In this document: one piece after another, positions 42,001 to 54,000 of the stretch
How positions within the stretch are numbered: position 1 is the first letter of the stretch
Layout: each line of letters begins with the position of its first letter
From: Dendrophyllia cribrosa
Lineage: Eukaryota > Cnidaria > Anthozoa > Scleractinia > Dendrophylliidae
DNA: 64,000 nucleotides
Direction of reading: 5' to 3'
NCBI GenBank assembly: GCA_024195265.1
Contig: JAJLRJ010000006.1
Coordinates: forward strand, 5,508,615 to 5,572,614
Position numbers and translations under genes: made by a program
Notes under the pieces: model-generated
Database searches by the model: none
Told to the model about the DNA's origin: nothing
What the model saw: the letters and a program-made list of their open reading frames with translations, nothing else

Positions 42001-45000
42001 GTAAATGTTTGTTGTAGGTTGTGTTGTCATCGGGCTTAGTGAAAACCTGATGTCGACATGACCCACGTGGCAATATCTTGGAAGAACAAGTTCAACAACC
42101 TGTTCCTTTGACAGAAAGCTGCAAAAAAGGACATTCCAGGACATCACACAGGACATTAAGCTGTGGCGACACAAGCAATTTTTTGCTTGCACAGGTGATT
42201 CAATTTTTTGATAAGTTGTTGCATTGCCAGTACCAGCAAAAATTGCATGTGTAGCCACCCATGATCATGCAATGTGACAGCTGAAAAAAAATTACATTGT
42301 GTACAGAAAAAAGTTGCCAGAGTTGAATATTTCATGACCAAATTGCAAACATTGTCGCTCATGTAGCCACCCTGCAACTTTTTTCTTGCAGTTGCAAGGA
42401 AACTAAAGGGTATCGAGCTAATAAAAAAAGTATTGTGGCTTGTACATACCTACTGCTGTCTGATCGCAGTTTCCAAGTCCTGGTGTGTAACACAGGGTCT
42501 AAAAGGGTGTGCTGGTGAAGACGCTGCTGATCCTGTTGAACCTCCACCCAAGAGGAAGGCACTGATGCTGTGAACCTCGGCATCAAGGTTACAAACTCTG
42601 TCAGCTGAACCAAATATAGCAAGGACTCCATAGTGATGGGCTCATCTGGATTGAGAGCAACAGCTGCAAGACCAGAATACCATGATTTTCATACATAATA
42701 AACTAAATACAGTAGTGCTCTTTAGATTTTCCCACCACTAGACTATAAACGTCTAGTTGTGTTAATACCGTAAAGCGCGCACGTGAAGACCCTTGATTAC
42801 ATTTAGCTAGATATACATGTATGTTTTCTTGAAAAAAAAAACCAATAACAAACAAAACAACCAAAACAAAATGCCATGGAAATGTGAAATATTGTATTGC
42901 ATTGTATTGCATTGTATACCTGCCAAGTCTCAAGCCTGCGAGTCTAACGCCTATGGAGCAATTTCTCACACCTGACTCACAGATTTGAGCTATCAGCCTT
43001 AACTCATCGCATGATCCAATTAAAAATATAGTTACATTCATGAAAATATGGCACTTTTTTGTAGGTTTTTATCGTTCTGAAGATTACAATTACAGCTGCA
43101 TGTTATTAAACGGAGGTCTGAGGTCCATGGAAACTTCCAAATTCTTTGGAACATCATCGGACAACTTCGGACATCATCCGAATAGATCGGGTTCTCTTCG
43201 GATTTGGTCGGGTCGCCTTCGGAAATCCTGGCACTCCCACAAAAAATTCTCGTGCCTATCACTCGGAAAAAGTTGGCAGGTATAGTATTGTATCATATCA
43301 TATTGTATGGAATTACATGTACAGCTGTAGCAGCCTTTGGGGCTTGCAATTTTCAAAGAACAAAAACCATTAATTCTTGCATCCTCTTTTTTCTGGATGA
43401 AAATTAATCAAAGACAGAAATTCACAACAATAATTGCTGTTGTTGAAGTAGGAGACAAAATTTGTCAGTCCAGTCTCATGTTACATGTGGGCTCCACATG
43501 TCTACATTGTGTTGTATAAAATTTATAAAAAATAGCTGCCCAACAGGCACATCTGACTACTGCTAAGATGTATAAAGTGAAAAATGCGAAATGTAGAATT
43601 GTAGAATTGTCCTACATACATGTATGCAGTGCATATGCAGCATTTTAATTTAGTTGCAAAGTATTGAAAAACAAATGGTACAATGCAAAAGTACTGCTGG
43701 GGAGGTTTCATTTGAATGGTGACACCAAAGGTTTTCATCCACACACTCAAAATTTTAAACTAACCGACTCTGGAAGTGAAAGGGTTTTTAATGGGGTCAA
43801 CTGTATTTTCATGCCTGTACCTGACTGTGACAGAGAACCTCCTGAAGGCACTTCTGAAATGCCATCTGTCTTGTCTTGTCCCGCAGAAGCCACCCCTGCA
43901 TCACTAGGCAGCTGATTCTTTAACCTGAGAAATCGCATCATCCCATCCTCTGTGCACGCACAGAAACAGTCCATTCCTGGACAGTTCAAAACATGTGTGA
44001 TCTTTGAGCTCTCATTTGACGGCGTAAACTTGGTGAGAATATTCAGAGAGGTTGCGTCAATGATGACAACAGCATCATTGGAAGCACCAACCAACAGTTG
44101 ACTGGGTGATGAAAATTCATTTTTTAGTTCTTGAAAATGGATGTTTGTATCTCCTAAGAGATCGTGACTTTCGACTGGCAGGGCAACTAAGTTACCGAGA
44201 ATACCCTCAGAAGCGGAAAACTGTTTTGTTCTTGTAGGCTGCAGAGATAACGTTCTTTCACCATTACTACTAAGTATTCTGTACAATGCAAGTGTGCTTT
44301 GAGTAAAACTGCATTCATGACTAAGAGGTTTTTCGTTTTCATGTTCAGAAATACTTGCTGAAACAACAGAGTCAGGACAGAGTTGCACTGCTTCTCCATT
44401 TCCAGGCTTTAAGTCATTGGGATCTAACTCCTTATAAATACAAGAACTGCAACAAACAAAATTAACCAAGAGATGTTGACCATCCCCAAATGGGACAATT
44501 TCAGAAACCTTACAACGCCAACCTTTACAAACTCCCGATAAATCAATACATTGAACACGCTTTGCAGATTTATTTTCCTCTTTGCACTTGTTAGCCTTTG
44601 ATTTGTTGCCATTCTCTTCGCCAGCAATGGCCTCGGCAAATTTTTGCAGCACAGAAGAATGAAGGGTGTCCGGTGGTAGCACAGGTAACTGATCATACAT
44701 CCAGTCATCTTCACTCCCAGATGGAGTGTATGGATCTTGCAACATCATTTCTTTTTCAAGTTCAATACTGCTATCTACATTTAAGTGTGTCTTTGCTGAA
44801 GTTTCATTGTTCGTCAAAATGTCATACACCAAAATGTAAGGGCAAAGGTGACTTTCCGATGTCAAACATGGCTCAGTTTCCCCCTTTGTCTTTGCAGTAT
44901 CACTTGCAAAATAATTGTCCTTTTCAATGGATAATGCAAGAACTAAAGTGGCCGTGTGTCGAAATGATTGACATTTTTGGCCTGCAGTGTTTGTGGGATC

Positions 45001-48000
45001 TTTTCCACACGAACAAACAATAGACACAGTACAGACAAGCAACTTGGGCTTGTTGGGTTGACATTCTGGATCTTTACTTTCAGATGGAACATCAGCACCC
45101 TTCTCCCCATCTGAAAATTACAAAAATGTGCACATTGTAAGTTGTATTTATTTACGTACATGTTCATGTACAGTATTGGTCAAATGTAAGTTGACAGTCT
45201 CCACTCAAAACTCGATCTTCGAAACTTGATTCTCTAGTTTTTTCGAGGCTCGAGTTTCAAGTTTTGAGTTTTGAGCTTCAAGTTTCGAGGCACTGGAAGA
45301 ATTTTTCGAGAAAACGATTTATTTCTGTGAAGGTCAGCAGTCTTTTCCCTGCTTTGTCTTGAGGAAACAAAACAATCGAGCGAAGAGCTCTTTGTCTTGT
45401 CTCGAAACTCAAAGCTCTCGATTCAAAACTTGAAGTTTGCAACTCAAAACTCAAAATTCGCGACTCGAAATTTGAAACACTCAACTTAAAGATTTCTCCT
45501 CGAAGGTTTTCGAGCTTTGAGTCATGTTGTTTGAGTTTTGAGTCAAGTTGTTCAAGATTCGAGTGACTGTCAACTTACATTTGACAGGTTCTGTATGTTA
45601 CTCTTAGTGCAATGCTGTTTTAATTAAAAACTCAAACTTTTACAAATGTATGGATCATTAGACTTTCGCTACCCAACAATTTTGCAGTTTTTGATAGCTG
45701 TTATTTCCTTAAACATTACATGACCTAAAATTTGCATATTAGATTACTAAGTTTAACAAGTTCTTTTAACTCTTGAAGTCAACTCAATGTTGCCTTTTCT
45801 ACCTAAATTTGTATGCTAACGAAACGAAATGTAAACAATGACAACAGCAAAGATTTGCCTGTAATTATTGAAATAATATGCAGACTAGTAGAAAATTGAG
45901 GTAACAGTTGAAACAATAAATCTGGTTATCATGGTCAACCCAATAATGATATAGAAGATACATGTAACACGTGGGTGTGTGGAGATACAGGTACATGTAC
46001 CTGTATGAAATTCCTTTTCGAGTGTTCAACTCAACATCTCATGAGTAATTACATGTAAGTAGATACCAAGTTGAACATGATAAGAGAAATGTTACATTGT
46101 TCATTATATAAATGACTCTGTAATTACGAAGTTCTAAGAATTTTTTAGAAGATTTTCTGAACATTTTCAAAAATTCTCCAATTACTGTCCAAAGGTTCTA
46201 TGTCGATTGAATGTTTTCGATCATTTCCTGAAAATTTTCCAAGATTGCCAAAGATTTCGGACAACACCTTTTAGCTTGTTTGACATTAAGCAAGGGCAAA
46301 CATGGTGGTTAACATCTTTTCTCTTCACAGTAAAGATGAAAATTTGATATCTTCACAGGTGTTGAGATACAACTGTACACTGTATGTTTTATTTTTGTGG
46401 TGGGAGAAATCCTTATATTTTTAACACTGAAGTTTATAAATGATAATTATGGTTCATTATTACAAACCTATACCAGCACCTTGCTTGATGTGGTTTTCTT
46501 CACTAACATTCCCTGAGGATAATGTTCCCTTTTCAAAGCTTTCATCACAATGATTCTCTAGTGGTTCACTTGTATTATCCAAACTTTTTTCGTCTTCTTT
46601 GCAGCTTTCCTCTGTTTCTTCATTCGCTGGCTCTGTCCAAGCAACAAAGCTTGTTGGAGGGCCTGTATTTGTTGATGAATCACACTCCTGAGTTTCAGCA
46701 ACTTGACAAGGTAATGTTACTTGAAACTCAGTATGGATCTGTAGAGAGAAGACAGAGAGAATTGTGGTACCATAAAGTTCTAAATACACAATCATGTACA
46801 TTGTACATTCAACATCCCCTGAAAGTAAATTTTGCAGTTGGATGCAGCTTAACTGAGTTAACAATAAATAGCGAGTTATTGCGCTCTTTAGTGGTCAGCA
46901 GCTCAAGTCTATGACACAAGCACTGGTAAATATTAGCAGTCACATTGTAGCGTGTCTCATCCAGTGTGTTTGCGGTCTTCGTTGGCCAAATTTAGGGCTC
47001 CTCAAGTTGTTTTTCACCTGCCCCATCCCTCCCCCCTCGCCCCCTTTTTTCTCTCCACTGTTTATTCAGTGTGACGGGTGTCTGGAAGTCTTGTACGCTG
47101 TATAGGGGCTCAAGGCTGGGTTACAGAAATTGCTGGCCATGGGAGTGGTACTCAGTCTAGGGGATGTTCAAGTTTTTTGTTTCCAACCTTAAGCTCATCT
47201 TGGATGTCCCAGATAATAACTCTGCCATCTTCGCTGCATGTTGCAATATAATGGGAACAGGAGCTTTCACTGATAAACTAAAAAAAAAAAGAATAAAAAT
47301 TATTATCTTATTTTGTCTTTGAGCTTTCAGAATCAGTTATTAGCTACAGTACCAGCTATCAGTTATACATTGTAAGTTAACAGCTATCAGCTACAGTGTA
47401 CTAGCTACATACTAGCTACTAGCTACCAACTATATAACATGTATAGCTGTAGCTATCACCTAACATACCGGGCAGCATGAAATTTTTGTGGATTTTGCAT
47501 TTTGCCCTTGATCCACAAAAATAATTCCTGCACAAAAAAACCCTTGCAGAACAATACTCTGAAAAAATTTTGCTCCCTTGAGTCAAATAAAGCACTTGTT
47601 GTTAAGTCAGTCCTTTAGGTCCAGGACTGGGTTGTTCAAAGCGCGATAAGCGCGATCGCGCTCATCGAGTAATTCGTAATCGCTCCGCGACAAGGGCGAC
47701 CAAGCCGCGGTGAGCGCGATCAGGGCGCGATGTCACAGCAATCGCGGCGCGATATTCTCCACAATCGCGGCGCAATATTCTCTGCAATCACGGCGCAATT
47801 CGCGGCACGATCGCGCCGCGATATTGCATCATTTTACTCACCTTAACTTGAGTTGTTTCATGGCCATAAGCTGGAGCAGTTGCAAGTGATACTACAAAAC
47901 AGAAGAATCACAGTGTCACATTACAAATCATCAGGTAAAGTTAATACGATACCTAGTACATGTAGGTTTTGGCCTTTGGAATCTTTTTCAATTTTGTTTT

Positions 48001-51000
48001 CCACCTTTAAAGGGACACTGTTCCCCCATAATAACAAAAGTTTGCTCAGCTTATTTCCATGTTATATCACCAAATGCCACCTACATGTAATACACAACTA
48101 AATTGGATAAAAAGATTCTATAGAGCAAAACAAAAGCATTAGTTTGGAGATAAAATGCAGGATTCAGAGGATTGCAAGGATGCAAGTGGATTGCAGCCCA
48201 TCAAATTTGATTTAGTGACAGGTGGTCAAGAAATCAAAATTGCCATTCTTGTGGAATTTTCCCTCTTTTAGCCATTAATTTTGTCTCCTTAGTCAATACA
48301 TGAATTTCTTTGCTTTGATTCATAATTTCTTTTGGCAATTTTTTCTCCCAATTTCAAGATAATAAAGTAAGTTTATAGCAAGCTCCTGGCCATAATCATG
48401 AAAACACCTGAAATATGATATAATCAGCCGGGACAGTGTCTCTTTAAGGGGCAATGTCATGGCGGATTTTGGTGCAGTATTTTACCCCACTGAAAGTCAA
48501 TTTTCACATTTTATGAAATCAAAAATGTTTTTCTTTTCAGTTTTCTTCTTCCATGCAGATTTGATCAAGCAAATAACAAACAAATCTGTCATAAACACTT
48601 TAAGCTTTGGCGACCAGTGACCTGAGTGCTAAAAGTTGTATCACCCTTGAATCTGGCAGACATCAAAATCAACAAAAGCAACAACATGTATGCAAGCTAA
48701 AAAGTAATCTGGCAACAGCCTTCACTTACCTGACATAGGTACATTCTTGGTGTGGTCTCCCCTCACAAATGAACATTCTGGGCAATGACGTTCATGTTCT
48801 GACCTAAAAAAAGGAAACAGGGAAATGATCCACTGTTGCATGCTATAATATTAACCTTTGAATTCTCATTGTTGTTTATTTACATGTACACTACATGTAT
48901 CTATTTTATTATTTGTATTCTTTGACCTTGCAGTGATACAACAAGGAGAAATTAGATATTGATCAGTTACCATGGCTCATCCGTTGGTTCCCAGCAAACC
49001 AAACACACATTACACGTGAAACAAAGAGCTCGGTCATCTCCACGGTTACTAGGCTGCAAGAAAGTTACAACAAGTCCATTAAACAAGTTTGACTATGAAA
49101 TTAAAGGGAACCTCGACTGTTACAGCAAATTGACATTAAAATAATTGTTGGAAATAAAGAGTCGGAAGAAATTTTGTGACTGCTTTTTTACAACATTCAA
49201 TTGAAAACTACAATGTACAGGTGTACGCTATGTAATAAGTAAAACTAGTAACTATCAGGGCTGTCATTAAGGGCCATCACCCGTAGCATCTGTTACGGGT
49301 GAGTGCACTTGATTAGACCTTGATGTTACAGGTGATCTTGCCTGTCATAGGTTAAATTGAACGACAAAGCAACAAGATTGTTACGGGTGTTAAGATCAGA
49401 GCAACGCCTGTCTCAAATCTTAATGACAGCCCTGACTATTAAAAGTTTTCTTTTGCAGGCGAGGAGCTTATCATCAGGAAAATAATTTATTTGTATCTAA
49501 GATGTGATAAACATATATTTGGAGAGGATAGGTACATGTATATTTCCACAACTGTCAACACTGCAGTTGGGATATTTATTATAATTTTATTCTTAAACTT
49601 ACCTGGTGGTAAAACCCAGCTTTTGCCATAGCTTCAGGGTAAGCCCATCTAAGAAAAAGAAATAATAATTAGTGCTCTAGAAGTACATGTACATAACATG
49701 TACATTATCACTGCCATGCGTACTTTCCTTTGCCCCCCACATTACCATAGTCTGACCCAGCTGATAGAACCTAATGTTCATGTTACAGTATGTTACCAAT
49801 TAATGCCAAATATCTGTACAACTAAATTCTATAGAGCAAAACAGAACAAATTACATGTACATGTACATGTAGTAGTGTGGGGATAAAGTGTAGGATTGCG
49901 AGGATGGAAGTGGATTACAATTCATCAAATTTGATTTTGTGACAGGTGGTCAAGAAATCAAAAATAATATTAATATTGCCTTCTTGTGGAATTCTGTTAC
50001 ATGTATGGCCCTTGAGTTTATATTTCTTGCTTTCATCATGTTTGGCGACAATAAAGCAAGCAACAAGCTCCTGCCATATCAGCAATTTAACAACTTGACC
50101 AGATTTTTCCATTGTCTGTACTCTTATTGACAACAGAGCTAAGCCAATCAATGCACAAGAACTTGCATGGTTATTGTAAAAATAGTGCCTGATTGTTGTC
50201 CAGTTTACTCCCTGTAATTTGGGTTAGCACTTATGCACTTTGCAGGGCTTGAAAAAACTAAAATTTAAGCAAGTCTTAAGTTTTATTGTCCAGGCAATTT
50301 TCTTAAATTGTTACTTAAGCTTAGTTCATAGATAGCTTGTCCAAGTGAGTGGGGAAAGTTACGTACTTGCCCGACACAAAAATCTACTTGTCTCGGACAA
50401 CTGCACATACCTATACTCCTTATGGGGCCAAGACAAAAATGTCTTCCTTCGTTCTGCTTCCAAACACATGGGCAGTTTCCCCTGCACATCAAACAGATAC
50501 ATGTTCCTTAAGTGCACAGCAGAAGCCACAGGGAGGGCAACATGATTTTTATGGCTCTTCTCCAGGAATCTTGTCAGATCACCAAAAGCAGCATCCAGAG
50601 CGCCACAGGGATACTTAACTTGGCAGGTGCACCACTAAGAAAGAAAACAATAATCACAGCACATTGCTTTTCATAATCAAAGGCTCCTACTGTATGGCAT
50701 GAGCCAGCTCGTGAATAGAAAACTTTTGCACCCTACCCTCTCCTAGGCATTTTGTTCCACTAACCCCCACCTCCTGCGTCTAACTCCCCACCCTCCCAAC
50801 GCCACCCCCATGGGTAAGGCAGGTGACCATTATATATTGCGGCTCAGTCAATGTTCACTAACCCTCCCCTCTCTACTACTTGTATTTGCTTCAAGTTCTG
50901 ATTGGTCCATTTGATTGTCTACGTCTATTGTGATTGGCCAGACTGATTACTGTGGTTTTGGTTTTACGACACTCAATTGAAAACCACTCTATAATATAAT

Positions 51001-54000
51001 TAATAATTATAATGTTTTATATTACCTTAATTGCTTTATCATGGCTGGAATTCAACAGTGACTGGGCCTTGTCTACTTCCTCTTTAAGCATGGAGTGTAC
51101 ATCCTTCATACACTTCATTCTTAAACCCTCCTCTGCTTCAGACATGCATAGCTCCATAGCTGATAGTAACTGCAGAGCCTGCCAAAAATATACAATGGAT
51201 GTGCTGCGTTAAGTAAGGCTGTTGCACAACAAATCAAAGGCTCCTATGAGCCAACTCGTGAATATGAAACACCTCCCCCCCCCCCCCCCCCCTCCTATGG
51301 GTTTTGCTCCACCGACCCCTCCCAAAATTCTTTTTTTAATGTTTTTGGAATCAAATGTGCTCACTTACAGCATAGCAAGACATTTAAGAAAAATGCTAAG
51401 TCATTTTTTAACTCGGGCAGGTAAATGAAACTAAATCCCCAATTATTTCTCTACTTGCCCACAGACTACTGAATGTGCAACATTTACCAGCCCGGCTTCA
51501 TTACGTGTATTCCTCGCCTTGGGCAACCAGGCTAGCCTGTACTGTACTGGCGACACAATGCTGGAACTAACCCTGCGATGGATGACTAACAGTAGCTTCC
51601 CATCCAGTGGGGGAGGGGGGGAGGGAGGGAGAAGCAATACTCCTAGTTGCTTCATGCTACAGAATTCAGTCATACGACGAGACACAGCCGAGTTTTTTCA
51701 ACTGACTTTGGGGTGTTAACTAAATTCAATGCTCTACCAACTATACTAACCAGACAGCGGTTAGTTTACGAAAAGTTCCAAACTTACATCCGAGAGAGTG
51801 AACTCCAGTACTACAGGTTCAGTGCATGAGCCTTTGAGAGGAGGCTGTAAGATGCTGTCCAGCAGCAAGACGCCATTAAGATCCTTTCTTAGCCCAGACA
51901 CAGATCCATTTGTGATGAATAGTTTTTCCACTTCAGGACAGAACCTGCACTGCAGGGGACCAGAGTTTTCTAAATGGGAATTAACAAAGGTATATTTATT
52001 TATTTTTATTTGTATATTTTTTACCTTTTTTTATGAACATACAGCACCATTCAAATGTAAGTTGACAGTCTTGAATGGATCCTTGTAATTCAAGTTACTT
52101 GCATTTTGAGACCAGAGACTTGAAAGACTCGTCTCAAAATTTTTAAAACTTGACTCGAGTCTCAATCCTCAAAATTTTAGAGAATTCTACTTTGAATTCT
52201 ACCATACATGTAGTAATAAATACAAATGTATGATTACAGTGTATATTAGAAGTTACCTCTTTCTTTCGTCCATATTGCTGAAAGGGTAATGTAATAAGTG
52301 TACAATGTAGTTTTTTTTAATTTTTTTTCCATGTTTTGTATTGTAATAGTAACTTCCCTAAGAATGTACAGTAACATGGTAAGGACTTTACATGCAATTG
52401 TAAAAAAAAAATAGAAAAAGAAGAAAAAAAAAGGAAACTACTGAGCAGTACTTTCCTGTGGTACCGTTCATTATGCTGTACAAGGTGGTTCCAACTTTTG
52501 AGTCTGTGGATGAAATCCTAAAGTGTAACAATTTAAATGAAAGCTACTGAGCAGTACTTTCCTATGGTGCAGTTTATTATGCTGTACAAGGTGGTTCCAA
52601 CTTTTGAGTCTGTGGATGAAATCCTAAAGTGTAACAATTTAAATGAAAGCTATTGAGCAGTACTTTCCTGTGGTACTGTTTATTATGCTGTACAAGGTGG
52701 TTCCAACTTTTGAGTCTGTGGATGAAATCCTAAAGTGTAACAATTTAAATGAAAGCTATTGAGCAGTACTTTCCTGTGGTACTGTTTATTATGCTGTACA
52801 AGGTGGTTCCAACTTTTGAGTCTGTGGATGAAATCCTAAAGTGTAACAATTTAAATGAAAGCTATTGAGCAGTACTTTCCTATGGTGCAGTTTATTATGC
52901 TGTACAAGGTGGTTCTAACTTTTGAGTCTGTGGATGAAATCCTAAAGTGTAACAATTTAAATGAAAGCTATTGAGCAGTACTTTCCTGTGGTACTGTTTA
53001 TTATGCTGTACAAGGTGGTTCCAACTTTTGAGTCTGTGGATGAAATCCTAAAGTGTAACAATTTAAATGAAAGCTATTGAGCAGTACTTTCCTATGGTGC
53101 AGTTTATTATGCTGTACAAGGTGGTTCCAACTTTTGAGTCTGTGGATGAAATCCTAAAGTGTAACAATTTAAATGAAAGCTATTGAGCAGTACTTTCCTG
53201 TGGTACTGTTTATTATGCTGTACAAGGTGGTTCCAACTTTTGAGTCTGTGGATGAAATCCTAAAGTGTAACAATTTAAATGAAAGCTATTGAGCAGTACT
53301 TTCCTGTGGTACTGTTTATTATGCTGTACAAGGTGGTTCCAACTTTTGAGTCTGTGGATGAAATCCTAAAGTGTAACAATTTAAATGAAAGCTATTGAGC
53401 AGTACTTTCCTGTGGTACTGTTTATTATGCTGTACAAGGTAGTTCTAACTTTTGAGTCTGTGGATGAAATCCTAAAGTGTAACAATTTAAATGAAAGCTA
53501 CTGAGCAGTACTTTCCTATGGTGCAGTTTATTATGCTGTACAAGGTGGTTCTAACTTTTGAGTCTGTGGATGAAATCCTAAAGTGTAACAATTTAAATGA
53601 AAGCTATTGAGCAGTACTTTCCTGTGGTACTGTTTATTATGCTGTACAAGGTGGTTCCAACTTTTGAGTCTGTGGATGAAATCCTAAAGTGTAACAATTT
53701 AAATGAAAGCTACTGAGCAGTACTTTCCTATGGTGCAGTTTATTATGCTGTACAAGGTGGTTCTAACAAATGAATGACATACTGGATATAAATTGCAATG
53801 TAAGTTTTGATAATCAGAATTAACATACATGTTAATTTATATTTTGCTGGCATGGAAGCAAGAACTAGGTCAGGGCACAAAATTAACTTTTTTCTCAAGG
53901 AGACATTGGCTCCTATATATTCCAAAGTGGTCGCCAAGTCCAAAAAGTTAGTAGCCATTCTTTTTTCCAAAAACGAAAACAAAAAATATCAACATAGACA

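Noticed and set aside
49048..49053. Alternative acceptor CCTAG 5 nt inside exon 6
   Set aside because: It would shift the frame at the BIR zinc site; CAG|CCT keeps it.
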